Notes: generated by a model from the letters alone, not told the origin. A DNA stretch of 36,530 nucleotides from an uncultured Pelagibacteraceae bacterium (GCA_902572155.1 CACGET010000002.1:1-36530), one strand, 5' to 3'; shown: positions 10,182-18,450, counted from the stretch's first letter. Numbers and translations are program-made.

Positions 10182-10770
10182 TACTGTCTAATTCCTCTTT
10201 AATATATTTAGTACCTACCCATGGACTCTCATAATCAAAATTTCTATAGTTCTGCTCAAGCTTTACAGGTTCGTTTATTACTTTTTTTAGATCTTCGCTG
10301 TACCTAACTTCAGTATGTCCAGTTAATGGAAAATCCTTTCTAAGAGGATGGCCTTCAAATCCATAATCAGTAAGTATTCTTCTCAAATCTGGATGATCTT
10401 TAAAAGAAACACCATACATATCAAAAACTTCTCTTTCCATCCAGTTAGCAGCAGGAAAAATACTTGTTACTGATGGTATTATTTCATTTTCAGCAATAGA
10501 ATATTTTAATATTATTCTTTGGTTATATTCATGACTCAAAAACAAATAAACAATTTGAAATCTTGGGTTATTTTCAGGATAGTCAATTACTGTAATATCA
10601 ATAAGTTGTCTAAATTTTGTATCTGAATTTGTTTTTAAAAACAAAATTACATCAATAAGATCATCTTTGTCTGTTTCAAGATAAACTTGATTATGCTTAA
10701 TCTCGCTTTTATTAATTTTAGTTGTTAATTCAGAATTAATTTTTTTTTCTAAATCTATTAAATTGTTCAT
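10165..10770 (-). CDS. nuoC: NADH-quinone oxidoreductase subunit C
   Basis: NuoC is the 30-kDa subunit of the connecting module. The 201-residue product has the 30-kDa signature ANWMEREVFDMYGVSFKDHP (about 127-146) followed by LRRILTDYGFEGHPLRKDFP, the most conserved part of the family. It is a separate gene, not a NuoCD fusion as in enterobacteria. It lies 2 bp after nuoB and overlaps nuoD by 17 bases. Confidence 0.96.
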   Translation of the reverse strand: MNNLIDLEKKINSELTTKINKSEIKHNQVYLETDKDDLIDVILFLKTNSDTKFRQLIDITVIDYPENNPRFQIVYLFLSHEYNQRIILKYSIAENEIIPSVTSIFPAANWMEREVFDMYGVSFKDHPDLRRILTDYGFEGHPLRKDFPLTGHTEVRYSEDLKKVINEPVKLEQNYRNFDYESPWVGTKYIKEELDSNDKKN

Positions 10771-10772
10771 GA

Positions 10773-11288
10773 TTACCTTGTAATTGAACCTTTGTTTCTA
10801 ATTTTTTTTTGAAGTTGCAAAATTCCATATAATAAAGCCTCTGCTGAAGGGGGGCATCCAGGAACATAAATATCAACAGGAACTATTCTATCGCAACCTC
10901 TAACTACAGAATATGAATAATGATAATAACCACCTCCATTAGCACAACTTCCCATAGAAATTACATATCTTGGTTCTGGCATTTGGTCATAAACTTTTCT
11001 CAAAGCTGGGGCCATTTTATTTGTTAAAGTACCTGCTACAATCATTACATCAGATTGTCTCGGGGAAGCTCGAGGTGCAGCACCAAATCTTTCAAGATCA
11101 TATCTTGGCATTGATGTTTGCATCATTTCAACAGCACAACATGCCAGACCAAATGTCATCCAGTGTAAAGATCCTGATCTAGACCAATTTATTAAATTGT
11201 CTAAAGAAGTTGTTATGAACCCATTTTTACTGAAGTCATCAGCAAGTTGTTTAAATTCATCAGGAACTTGATCTATTTTACTATTCAT
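10773..11288 (-). CDS. nuoB: NADH-quinone oxidoreductase subunit B (cluster N2)
   Basis: NuoB carries the terminal 4Fe-4S cluster N2 that reduces quinone. The unusual tandem cysteine ligand is present (LACCAVEMM, Cys 50-51), with Cys 115 in MGSCANGGG and Cys 145 in VPGCPPSAEALL. The 171-residue length and the SMPRYDLERFGAAPRASPRQ segment are typical. It is 12 bp downstream of nuoA in the same operon. Confidence 0.97.
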   Translation of the reverse strand: MNSKIDQVPDEFKQLADDFSKNGFITTSLDNLINWSRSGSLHWMTFGLACCAVEMMQTSMPRYDLERFGAAPRASPRQSDVMIVAGTLTNKMAPALRKVYDQMPEPRYVISMGSCANGGGYYHYSYSVVRGCDRIVPVDIYVPGCPPSAEALLYGILQLQKKIRNKGSITR

Positions 11289-11300
11289 TTTTATTTTATT

Positions 11301-11669
11301 TTATTCCCAGTCTAAAGCACCTTTTTTCCATTCATAAATAAAGCCAACTGTTAATATGAATAAAAAAATCATCATTGAAGAGAATCCTAAAATACCAATA
11401 TTTCCCAACGATATTGCCCAGGGAAATAAAAATGCTATTTCTAAATCAAAGATTATAAATAAGATTGCAACTAAATAAAATCTTACATCAAATTCCATTC
11501 TTGAGTCTTCAAAAGGTTCAAAACCGCATTCATAAGCAGATAATTTTTCTGGGTCAGGTTTTTTTGGAGACAAAATAAAATTAACTATGACAAAAGCACA
11601 ACTTAAGCCTAATGCAATAATTAGAAATATTATTATTGGCAAATAATCTTTTAAAAATTCGGATAACAT
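11301..11669 (-). CDS. nuoA: NADH-quinone oxidoreductase subunit A, first gene of the nuo operon
   Basis: NuoA is a three-helix membrane subunit by the quinone chamber of complex I. The 122-residue product keeps the invariant loop AYECGFEPFEDSRMEFDVRF (about 46-65) and the second-helix acidic motif FIIFDLEIAFLFPWA. It is the promoter-proximal gene of the minus-strand nuo run; a candidate promoter lies immediately upstream at 11677-11704. Confidence 0.96.
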   Translation of the reverse strand: MLSEFLKDYLPIIIFLIIALGLSCAFVIVNFILSPKKPDPEKLSAYECGFEPFEDSRMEFDVRFYLVAILFIIFDLEIAFLFPWAISLGNIGILGFSSMMIFLFILTVGFIYEWKKGALDWE

Positions 11670-11676
11670 GTGAGTC

Positions 11677-11704
11677 TATATAGCAAGTTTTATAGCATGT
11701 TGAA
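11677..11704 (-). promoter_or_regulatory. Candidate nuo operon promoter
   Basis: On the minus strand TTCAAC (11704-11699) and TATATA (11682-11677) are spaced by 16 bases. The -10-like box ends only 7 bases before the nuoA ATG at 11669, so a transcript from here would have almost no leader. The -35 match is poor, and A+T-rich DNA gives many chance -10 boxes, so confidence is low. Confidence 0.3.
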
Positions 11705-11731
11705 GAGGATAAAAGTCACATTTTTAACAGA

Positions 11732-11752
11732 TATTGATAAGGATTATCAATA
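11732..11752. repeat. Perfect 9-bp inverted repeat with 3-base loop
   Basis: TATTGATAA (11732-11740), loop GGA, then TTATCAATA (11744-11752). The dyad lies between the 3' end of tRNA-Asp and the nuoA start. On the minus strand the tRNA is followed by TTTTTT before this hairpin. It could help end the tRNA transcript or be a protein-binding dyad upstream of nuo; no T-run follows the hairpin, so it is not a standard intrinsic terminator. Confidence 0.45.
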
Positions 11753-11767
11753 AATAACAGAAAAAAG

Positions 11768-11844
11768 TGGCGGGAGTGAAGGGACTCGAACCCTCGACCT
11801 ATCGCGTGACAGGCGATCGCTCTAACCAACTGAGCTACACCCCC
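11768..11844 (-). tRNA. tRNA-Asp (anticodon GUC)
   Basis: The minus strand folds into a full cloverleaf: acceptor GGGGGTG/CACTCCC with one G-U pair, D arm GCTC/GAGC, anticodon stem ATCGC/GCGAT with loop CTGTCAC (anticodon GTC), and T arm GAGGG/CCCTT around TTCGAGT. The 3' CCA is encoded (11770-11768). It lies 13 bases downstream of tRNA-Val, so the two are probably one transcript. An open frame across both tRNAs is not a gene. Confidence 0.97.
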
Positions 11845-11857
11845 ACTTATGTTTTTT

Positions 11858-11933
11858 TGGTGGGCAGTAAAGGACTCGAACCTTTGACCCCCTCGGTGTA
11901 AACGAGATGCTCTACCAACTGAGCTAACCGCCC
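11858..11933 (-). tRNA. tRNA-Val (anticodon UAC)
   Basis: The minus strand forms a cloverleaf with acceptor GGGCGGT/ACTGCCC, D arm GCTC/GAGC, anticodon loop TTTACAC (anticodon TAC), T arm AAAGG/CCTTT around TTCGAGT, discriminator A and encoded CCA. tRNA-Val and tRNA-Asp between lon and nuo is a recurring alphaproteobacterial arrangement. Confidence 0.97.
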
Positions 11934-11945
11934 AAAACATGGCTA

Positions 11946-11974
11946 CTAATACATCAACGTTTAGATAAAGTAAA
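11946..11974 (-). promoter_or_regulatory. Candidate promoter of tRNA-Val/tRNA-Asp
   Basis: On the minus strand TTTACT (11974-11969), a 17-base spacer and TATTAG (11951-11946) precede tRNA-Val by about 12 bases. Each box matches four of six consensus positions. It lies directly after the lon stop, so the tRNAs could also be read through from lon. Confidence 0.4.
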
Positions 11975-11981
11975 TTAATTA

Positions 11982-14360
11982 TTATTGAATGCTAGCTTGA
12001 GATTTTTCATCTTTTTTTGATATATCTACCTCAACCCATTCTGTTTTTTTTAATTCTTTAGTTAAAGCTATCTTAAGAACTTGGTCAGCATGTTCAACTA
12101 CAGTGATTTTAATATCATCAATAATTTTTTTAGGCATATCAACAAGATCTTTTTCATTTTCTTTAGGTATTAATACCTCTTTAATACCTGCTCTATGAGC
12201 AGCTAATAATTTTTCTTTTAAACCACCTATAGGTAAAACTTGTCCTGTTAAAGTTACCTCTCCTGTCATAGCTACATCTCTTCTTACAGGTATATTTGTT
12301 ATAGATGAAACTATAGATGTTACCATTCCAATACCAGCTGAAGGTCCATCTTTTGGAGTTGCTCCTTCTGGAACATGAATATGAAAATCTTTTTTTTCGA
12401 ATAAAGGAGGAATAATTCCATACTCTAAACATTTGGATCTAACAAAAGATTTTGCTGCTTTAATTGATTCTTGCATTACATCTCCAAGTTTTCCTGTAAT
12501 TTGCATTCTTCCTTTTCCAGGCATTGTTACAGTTTCAATTTTTAATATTTCCCCTCCATATTCAGTCCAGGCCAATCCAGTTACAACTCCAACTCTATTT
12601 TCAGCCTCTAATTCACCAGACTTAAATTTAGCAACTCCAAGAAAGTCATGTAGGTTTTTATTGTTAATATTAACCTCTTTTTCTTCTCCAGAAACAATTT
12701 TTTTAACAACCTTTCTAGCTAGCTTGGATATTTCTCTTTCTAAATTTCTAACACCAGACTCTTTTGTGTAACCTCTAATAACTTCTTTGATAATGTCCTC
12801 GTCTAATTTCATTTCTTTTTCTTTAACACCGTTATCTTTGATTTGTTTTGGTAATAAATATTTATTAGCAATACTGATTTTTTCATCCTCTGTATAACCA
12901 GCCAATCTAATTACCTCCATTCTGTCTAGAAGTGGTGGTAGAATATTAAGTGTATTCGCAGTTGTAACAAACATTACATCTGATAAGTCGTAATCAACCT
13001 CTAAATAATGATCATTAAATGTTGTATTTTGCTCAGGGTCTAAAGCTTCTAAAAGAGCTGAAGAAGGATCACCTCGATAATCATTTCCTATTTTATCAAT
13101 TTCATCTAATAAAATTAATGGATTTTTAGTTCCAGCTTTTTTCATCATTTGAATAATTTTACCAGGTAAAGAGCCAATGTAAGTTCTTCTATGTCCTCTA
13201 ATTTCAGCTTCATCTCTCATACCGCCTACTGACATTCTTACAAATTCTCTATTAGTTGCTTTTGCAATAGATTTTCCTAAAGATGTTTTTCCTACTCCAG
13301 GAGGACCTACTAAACATAATATTGGACCTTTAATTTTTTCCATTCTTTTTTGAACAGCAAGAAATTCGACTATTCTCTCTTTTACTTTTTCCAATCCAAA
13401 ATGATCTTTATCTAGAATGTTTAGTGCTTTAGTTAAATCTATATCCATTTCACTTTTTTTATGCCATGGAAGTTCTGTCATCCAGTCTAAATAATTTCTG
13501 ACCACAGTAGCTTCTGCGGACATTGGACTCATATTTTTAAGTTTTTTAAGTTCTTGAAGACATTTCTTTTCAACTTCTTTTGGCATTTTAGCTTTAGTAA
13601 TAGCTTTATTAAGATTTGTATTTTCGTCTTTACCATCTTCGATTTCGCCAAGCTCTTTTTGAATGGCTTTTAATTGCTCATTTAAATAATATTCTCGCTG
13701 GGTTTTTTCCATTTGAGTTTTAACCCTACCCCTTATTCTTTTTTCAACACCAATTATACTTGTCTCATTTTCCATTATTTTGATAATGGCATTCAATCTT
13801 TTCTTTACATCTACTGTTTCAAAAATTTGCTGTTTTTCAGAAATTGTTGCAGATATGTGTGAAGCTATATTATCTGCAATTTGAGATGGGTCTTTTAATT
13901 GTTTTATTGTATTTATCGTTTCATTAGATATTTTTTTATTAATTGAAGTTAATTTTTCTAATCTTCTTAATGCAGTGCTCGCTAATGGAAATAAATCTTC
14001 ATCTTTAGAAAAGATATCATTATAAATTGAATAATCACATGTTATGAATTTTTCATTATCGATAAAATCTAAAATTTTTACCCTCTTAGTGCCTTCTACC
14101 AACACTTTAACTGTTCCATCTGGTAATTTTAAAAGTTGTAAAATATTACCCTCACAACCATACATGAAAATATCAGTTTTCTTAGGGTCATCAATCTCTG
14201 AATTTTTTTGAGTAACTAATATTATTTTTTTATCTTTTTTCATCACTTCATTCAAAGCTGAAATAGACTTATCTCTACCTACAAATAAAGGTATTACCAT
14301 ACTTGGAAAAACCACTATGTCTCTAAGGGGTAATAACGGTAATGAAAATTTTACATCCAT
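11982..14360 (-). CDS. lon: Lon ATP-dependent protease
   Basis: Lon is a cytoplasmic AAA+ serine protease that degrades damaged and short-lived regulatory proteins. The 792-residue product has the N-terminal substrate domain (LPLLPLRDIVVFPSMV), Walker A GPPGVGKT (352-359), Walker B LILLDEID, and a C-terminal protease domain with Ser 674 in DGPSAG and Lys 717 in GGLKEKLL as the catalytic dyad. It follows clpX on the same strand by 60 bp. The HU gene often found after lon is absent; tRNA-Val comes next. Confidence 0.97.
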   Translation of the reverse strand: MDVKFSLPLLPLRDIVVFPSMVIPLFVGRDKSISALNEVMKKDKKIILVTQKNSEIDDPKKTDIFMYGCEGNILQLLKLPDGTVKVLVEGTKRVKILDFIDNEKFITCDYSIYNDIFSKDEDLFPLASTALRRLEKLTSINKKISNETINTIKQLKDPSQIADNIASHISATISEKQQIFETVDVKKRLNAIIKIMENETSIIGVEKRIRGRVKTQMEKTQREYYLNEQLKAIQKELGEIEDGKDENTNLNKAITKAKMPKEVEKKCLQELKKLKNMSPMSAEATVVRNYLDWMTELPWHKKSEMDIDLTKALNILDKDHFGLEKVKERIVEFLAVQKRMEKIKGPILCLVGPPGVGKTSLGKSIAKATNREFVRMSVGGMRDEAEIRGHRRTYIGSLPGKIIQMMKKAGTKNPLILLDEIDKIGNDYRGDPSSALLEALDPEQNTTFNDHYLEVDYDLSDVMFVTTANTLNILPPLLDRMEVIRLAGYTEDEKISIANKYLLPKQIKDNGVKEKEMKLDEDIIKEVIRGYTKESGVRNLEREISKLARKVVKKIVSGEEKEVNINNKNLHDFLGVAKFKSGELEAENRVGVVTGLAWTEYGGEILKIETVTMPGKGRMQITGKLGDVMQESIKAAKSFVRSKCLEYGIIPPLFEKKDFHIHVPEGATPKDGPSAGIGMVTSIVSSITNIPVRRDVAMTGEVTLTGQVLPIGGLKEKLLAAHRAGIKEVLIPKENEKDLVDMPKKIIDDIKITVVEHADQVLKIALTKELKKTEWVEVDISKKDEKSQASIQ

Positions 14361-14375
14361 TAGGTTAATATGGAT

Positions 14376-14381
14376 ATTATA
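14376..14381 (-). promoter_or_regulatory. Candidate -10 box upstream of lon
   Basis: A perfect TATAAT on the minus strand lies 15 bases before the lon ATG, in the 60-bp gap after clpX. No convincing -35 box is seen at 16-18 bases. If used, it would let lon be transcribed apart from clpX with a leader of about 10 bases. Confidence 0.3.
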
Positions 14382-14420
14382 TCTTATATTGCAATAGTAA
14401 TTTATTACTTATTAAGGATA

Positions 14421-15689
14421 TTAAGCCGCTGATGTATTTTTTGATTTTGATTTACTGTCACTTTTTGAATGAACTAATATAGGTTGGGATTGTCCTTTTG
14501 CAGCACTAGCGTCAACTATTACCTCTTCTATATTTTCTTGACTTGGTAGATCATACATAGTTTTTAATAAAATATTTTCCAATATACTTCTCAATCCTCT
14601 AGCACCTGTTTTTTTCTTTATCGCTTTTTGTGCAATTTCTTTTAATGCGTTATCTTTAAAAGTTAATCTTGCACCATCTAATTTGAACAGTTCTTGATAC
14701 TGTTTAGTTAATGAATTTTTCGGTTCTTGTAATATTTTTATCAATGATTTTTCATCTAAATCTTCAAGGGTAGCTATCATTGGTAATCTACCTATAAATT
14801 CTGGAATTAATCCAAATTTCAATAAATCTTCGGGCTCTAAAGTTTTCATCCATTCACCAGTTTTTTTATCTTGTGTATTTTTGACATCTGCACCAAAACC
14901 TATAGAAGTTCCTTTATCTCTTTGGGATATAATCTTATCAAGTCCTGCAAAAGCACCTCCACAAATAAATAAAATATTAGTTGTATCAACCTGTAAAAAT
15001 TCTTGTTGCGGATGTTTTCTTCCACCTTGAGGAGGAACACTTGCAACCGTACCTTCCATAATTTTTAATAAAGCTTGTTGTACTCCTTCACCTGAAACAT
15101 CTCTTGTAATAGATGGGTTTTCTGATTTTCTACTTATTTTGTCAACCTCATCAATATAAACAATACCTCTTTGCGCTTTTTCAACATTATAATCGGAAGC
15201 TTGTAATAACTTTAAAATTATATTTTCAACATCTTCACCTACGTAACCAGCCTCAGTTAAAGTTGTGGCATCTGCCATTGTAAATGGAACGTCCAATATT
15301 CTTGCAAGAGTTTGTGCTAACAAAGTTTTACCACAACCTGTAGGTCCAACTAAAAGTATATTTGATTTAGCTAATTCTACATTTTTACTAGTTTTACTCT
15401 CATAATTTAATCTTTTATAATGATTATGAACAGCTACAGATAAAACTTTTTTTGCATGTGGTTGTCCAATTACATAATCATCCAAAACTGAACAAATTTC
15501 CTTTGGTGAAGGAAGTCCATCTTGATGTTTTACAAAAGTATCTTTACTTTCCTCTTTAATAATATCCATACATAACTCAACGCACTCATCACAAATAAAT
15601 ACAGTTGGGCCTGCAATTAATTTTCTAACTTCGTGCTGACTTTTCCCACAGAAGGAGCAGTAAAGAATATTTTTGTTATTTGTTGTCAT
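14421..15689 (-). CDS. clpX: ClpX, ATP-dependent unfoldase of the ClpXP protease
   Basis: ClpX is a hexameric AAA+ unfoldase that recognises tagged substrates and feeds them to ClpP. The 422-residue product has the N-terminal zinc-binding domain (Cys 11, 14, 33, 36), Walker A GPTGCGKT (115-122), Walker B IVYIDEVDK and sensor motifs in GLIPEFIGRLP; a Ser/Lys-rich tail ends the protein. It follows clpP by 91 bp with its own candidate promoter. Confidence 0.97.
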   Translation of the reverse strand: MTTNNKNILYCSFCGKSQHEVRKLIAGPTVFICDECVELCMDIIKEESKDTFVKHQDGLPSPKEICSVLDDYVIGQPHAKKVLSVAVHNHYKRLNYESKTSKNVELAKSNILLVGPTGCGKTLLAQTLARILDVPFTMADATTLTEAGYVGEDVENIILKLLQASDYNVEKAQRGIVYIDEVDKISRKSENPSITRDVSGEGVQQALLKIMEGTVASVPPQGGRKHPQQEFLQVDTTNILFICGGAFAGLDKIISQRDKGTSIGFGADVKNTQDKKTGEWMKTLEPEDLLKFGLIPEFIGRLPMIATLEDLDEKSLIKILQEPKNSLTKQYQELFKLDGARLTFKDNALKEIAQKAIKKKTGARGLRSILENILLKTMYDLPSQENIEEVIVDASAAKGQSQPILVHSKSDSKSKSKNTSAA

Positions 15690-15717
15690 AAAAAATTTTT
15701 AGCGAATCAATGATAGT

Positions 15718-15747
15718 ATATTAATATAAATGAGACCCACTTATCAA
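15718..15747 (-). promoter_or_regulatory. Candidate clpX promoter
   Basis: On the minus strand TTGATA (15747-15742, five of six matches to the -35 consensus) and TAATAT (15723-15718) are 18 bases apart, within the 91-bp gap between clpP and clpX. The CTTGATA core also resembles the start of a heat-shock (RpoH) -35, but no matching RpoH -10 box was found at the right distance. Confidence 0.4.
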
Positions 15748-15780
15748 GGAGCGATTATCATATATGCAATATATAGTATG

Positions 15781-16392
15781 TTAGGATCTTTTTTCTACAA
15801 CTTCATCAATTAAACCGAAGTCTTTAGCAATTTCTGCTGTCATAAAATTATCTCTTTCTAGTGCAGATTTAACTTCTTCAACAGTTTTGCCAGTATGTTT
15901 TGAATAAATTTCATTTAATCTTTTTTTAAGTGATAATACTTCATTCGCATGAATTTCTATGTCTGTTACCTGGCCTTGAAAGCCGGCTGAAGGCTGATGA
16001 ACCATAATTCTTGAATTAGGTAACGAAAATCTTTTTCCTTTAGTGCCTGCTGACAACAAAAATGATCCCATAGATGCTGCTTGGCCTATACATAATGTGG
16101 AAATATCAGGTTTGACATATTGCATTGTATCATAAATACCAAGACCGGCCGTTACTAGTCCACCAGGACTATTTATATATAAATAAATTTCTTTCTTGGG
16201 ATCTTCTGCTTCAAGAAACAATAATTGAGCAGTAACTAAAGATGCAACACTATCATTAATTTGACCAGTTAAAAAAATTATTCTTTCTTTTAAAAGTCTA
16301 GAATAAATATCATAAGCTCTCTCACCTTTATTAGATTGTTCAACAACCATGGGGACGAGATTACTCATTTGTTCAAATAGTTTTGTTGTCAT
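15781..16392 (-). CDS. clpP: ClpP, proteolytic subunit of the ClpXP protease
   Basis: ClpP is the tetradecameric serine peptidase that degrades polypeptides delivered by ClpX. The 203-residue product shows the catalytic triad in family context: Ser 107 in GQAASMGSFLL, His 132 in MVHQPSAG and Asp 181 in ERDNFM. The IGF-loop binding region and the handle helix (about 145-165) are intact. It lies 32 bp after tig and before clpX in the conserved tig-clpP-clpX-lon order. Confidence 0.97.
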   Translation of the reverse strand: MTTKLFEQMSNLVPMVVEQSNKGERAYDIYSRLLKERIIFLTGQINDSVASLVTAQLLFLEAEDPKKEIYLYINSPGGLVTAGLGIYDTMQYVKPDISTLCIGQAASMGSFLLSAGTKGKRFSLPNSRIMVHQPSAGFQGQVTDIEIHANEVLSLKKRLNEIYSKHTGKTVEEVKSALERDNFMTAEIAKDFGLIDEVVEKRS

Positions 16393-16424
16393 AAATTGAT
16401 TCGTATTACTTATACAACTTGAGA

Positions 16425-17837
16425 TTACTTTTTGCTAACTTTTTTTACTATGGGCTTTGTTTTAGAGGCTTTTACTGAAGATTTTTTTTCTTTATTAGTT
16501 TTAGCTTCTACCTTTTTTTTTTCTGTCTCATTAAGATTTTGATCCTTTGAGTGTGCTTCTTTTAAAATTTGTTCAGCTTCATATTTTGTGATTTCTTTTT
16601 TATTAGCTTTAGCTTTTTCTTTAACGGAATTTAAAATTTTTTCTTCATAGACTGTTCCTCGTAAACTGGCAACGGCAGATGGGTTTTTTTGATAAAAATC
16701 CATTACCATTTTTTCTTGACCAGGCATCATTCTTAATTGCTTTTGGACCTCTGCTTGAATTTCTTGTTCACTGACATTGATTTTGTTTTGTTCTCCAAAT
16801 TCATTTAAAATAAGTCCAGTTTTAATTCTAGTTTTGGCTGTCTCTGTAAATTTTGTTTTATTTTTTTTGGCTTCATCTTCGGTCATTCCTTGAGAAAGAA
16901 TTTTAACTTCCTCCTCAATTAAATTTTCTGGAAGTTCATCAATTTTTATTTTTTCAATCTCTTTTAAAATTTGATTTTTGGACAATTGGTCTAAAGAATT
17001 TTTATATTCATCATTAATTTGTTTAGATATTAGTGTTTTTAAATCGTTTAAATCTTTTGCACCAAGATTTTTAGCAAATTCATCATCAATATTTACTTCT
17101 TCAGATCTTTGAACATTCATAATTTTACAATTAAATTTAGCTTTTTTATTTACCAAATCTTTTTCAGGATAATTTTCTGGTAATGTGGCTTCAACGATTT
17201 TTTCATCATCTTTTTTAACTCCAATAATTTGATCATCAAAACCTTTTAAAAATAAATCTTTTCCAAGTGTTAATTGTGTATTCTTTCCTTCATTTCCCTT
17301 GAAATCTTTACCATCAATAGTTGCCTTATAATCCAAGGTGACTAGGTCACCTTTTTTAGCCTTTGTTTCAGAAGGTGTGTCTTTAAAGTTTGGTTGATTT
17401 TTAGCTATTTCTTTGATTCTCTTATCTGTTTCACTTTTATCAATTTTAACTGAGTATTGATCAAATTTTATATTTTCTAATGATTTTATATCTACTTTTG
17501 GTAACTCTGTTACTGATAAAACATATTCTAATTCTTTGTCTTCCCCATAAGTTTTTAAATCCAGTTTAGGTTGGCCAGCAGGTTTTATTTTGTTATCTTC
17601 CAGAGCTTTTGTTGAAGTCTCCTTTAAAACTTTATCTAAAACTTCCCCAAAAACTGCTTTTCCAAATTGTCTTTTTAATACTTCTTTTGGAACTTTTCCG
17701 GGTCGAAAACCCTTGAGATTTACAGTAGTTTTAATTTCTTCGTATTTTTCATCCATATAAGAGTTCATCGTCTCTTTATCGATTAAAACTTTGATATCCT
17801 TATTTAAACCTTTTTTATTTTCTATAGTTACTTTCAT
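16425..17837 (-). CDS. tig: Trigger factor, ribosome-bound chaperone
   Basis: Trigger factor binds ribosomal protein L23 at the tunnel exit and shields nascent chains. The 470-residue product has the ribosome-binding signature LKGFRPGKVPKEVLKRQFGK (about 40-59), a FKBP-type prolyl isomerase domain (about 155-245, LTLGKDLFLKGFDDQIIGVK) and the helical chaperone domain. A very basic Lys-rich tail (about 425-470) extends beyond the usual end. The start codon lies only 10 bases after the CCA end of tRNA-Leu, so its mRNA 5' end is probably made by tRNA processing. Confidence 0.95.
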   Translation of the reverse strand: MKVTIENKKGLNKDIKVLIDKETMNSYMDEKYEEIKTTVNLKGFRPGKVPKEVLKRQFGKAVFGEVLDKVLKETSTKALEDNKIKPAGQPKLDLKTYGEDKELEYVLSVTELPKVDIKSLENIKFDQYSVKIDKSETDKRIKEIAKNQPNFKDTPSETKAKKGDLVTLDYKATIDGKDFKGNEGKNTQLTLGKDLFLKGFDDQIIGVKKDDEKIVEATLPENYPEKDLVNKKAKFNCKIMNVQRSEEVNIDDEFAKNLGAKDLNDLKTLISKQINDEYKNSLDQLSKNQILKEIEKIKIDELPENLIEEEVKILSQGMTEDEAKKNKTKFTETAKTRIKTGLILNEFGEQNKINVSEQEIQAEVQKQLRMMPGQEKMVMDFYQKNPSAVASLRGTVYEEKILNSVKEKAKANKKEITKYEAEQILKEAHSKDQNLNETEKKKVEAKTNKEKKSSVKASKTKPIVKKVSKK

Positions 17838-17847
17838 AATTTTATAA

Positions 17848-17932
17848 TGGTAGGGCGAAAAGGACTCGAACCTTCACATGTTGCCATATTGGTTCCTAAG
17901 ACCAACGCGTCTACCAATTCCGCCATCGCCCC
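17848..17932 (-). tRNA. tRNA-Leu (anticodon UAG)
   Basis: The minus strand forms an 85-base class II tRNA: acceptor GGGGCGA/TCGCCCT with a terminal G-U, anticodon stem TTGGT/ACCAA with loop CTTAGGA (anticodon TAG), a long variable arm (TATGGCAACATGT), T arm GAAGG/CCTTT and encoded CCA. It immediately precedes tig on the same strand. Confidence 0.96.
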
Positions 17933-17946
17933 ACAAATTACGGGGT

Positions 17947-17975
17947 TTTATATATTATTGAAACAATTTGTCCAA
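17947..17975 (-). promoter_or_regulatory. Candidate promoter for tRNA-Leu and tig
   Basis: On the minus strand TTGGAC (17975-17970), a 17-base spacer and TATAAA (17952-17947) place a start near 17940, about 8 bases before tRNA-Leu. Because tig follows the tRNA by 10 bases with no room for another promoter, this is the likely promoter of both. Confidence 0.55.
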
Positions 17976-17980
17976 TGAGA

Positions 17981-18013
17981 ATTAGAAAAAAATAACTATT
18001 TTTCTAATATAAT
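17981..18013 (+). promoter_or_regulatory. 10-bp inverted repeat and -10 box before the DUF1289 gene
   Basis: ATTAGAAAAA (17981-17990), an 8-base loop and TTTTTCTAAT (17999-18008) form a perfect dyad. A TATAAT (18008-18013) abuts its right arm, 19 bases before the ATG at 18032. The dyad covers the space where a -35 box would lie, so it may be an operator; a hairpin role in the RNA is less likely because it would lie upstream of the start of transcription. Confidence 0.4.
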
Positions 18014-18031
18014 TAATGTAAATAATTAAAA

Positions 18032-18283
18032 ATGATCATTTCTCCATGTATAAGTATTTGTAAAATGGATCCATCAACAGGTTATTGTTATGGGTGTGCA
18101 AGAACCAATGAAGAAAAAAGAATATGGAAACTTGAGAAGACAAATAATGAGTGGAAAACAAATAATCTTAAAAGTATAAGAGAAAGACTCACTGGGTGGC
18201 AATTAGAAAGTTTTAACGAGTCTTATCAATACAAGATTACTAATGGTATATCTCTTTTTAAAAAAAATTTGAAAAATGAATAA
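18032..18283 (+). CDS. DUF1289 family small Cys-rich protein
   Basis: The 83-residue product opens with PCISICKMDPSTGYCYGCAR, the DUF1289 signature with four cysteines (6, 10, 19, 22) that look like a metal site, then EEKRIWKLE, the usual Trp-containing helix. Members are short cytoplasmic proteins of unknown function. The Lys-rich tail after residue 60 is not part of the domain. The gene overlaps the next small gene by 8 bases and diverges from tRNA-Leu. Confidence 0.85.
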   Translation: MIISPCISICKMDPSTGYCYGCARTNEEKRIWKLEKTNNEWKTNNLKSIRERLTGWQLESFNESYQYKITNGISLFKKNLKNE

Positions 18284-18446
18284 AACTGTTGTTGTAACAA
18301 TCATATATGTAATAGGTATAATTTTTGGTGCCCTTGTAATTGGTATCTGGGACGCAGAAACCGATATAACTAAAGCTATGTTTGCACTTATTTGGACTGC
18401 AATATTTTTGATTGCATTATATTTTGCAGATAAAAAAGATGGTTAA
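18276..18446 (+). CDS. Small two-helix membrane protein, 56 residues
   Basis: ATG at 18276 and TAA at 18444-18446 give MNKTVVVTIIYVIGIIFGAL, then a short polar turn (WDAETDITKA) and a second hydrophobic segment (MFALIWTAIFLIALYF) with a charged end ADKKDG. Two membrane helices are evident and no known family is recognised. The start overlaps the end of the DUF1289 gene by 8 bases, which argues for coupled translation and for its being a real gene. Function is unknown. Confidence 0.7.
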   Translation: MNKTVVVTIIYVIGIIFGALVIGIWDAETDITKAMFALIWTAIFLIALYFADKKDG

Positions 18447-18450
18447 TAAC

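Noticed and set aside
11716..11940. Minus-strand open frame of 74 codons
   Set aside because: It runs across tRNA-Asp and tRNA-Val; the reading frame is a by-product of tRNA sequence, not a gene.
15690..15780. RpoH heat-shock promoter before clpX
   Set aside because: A CTTGATA core is present, but no matching RpoH -10 box occurs at the required spacing; a standard promoter fits slightly better.
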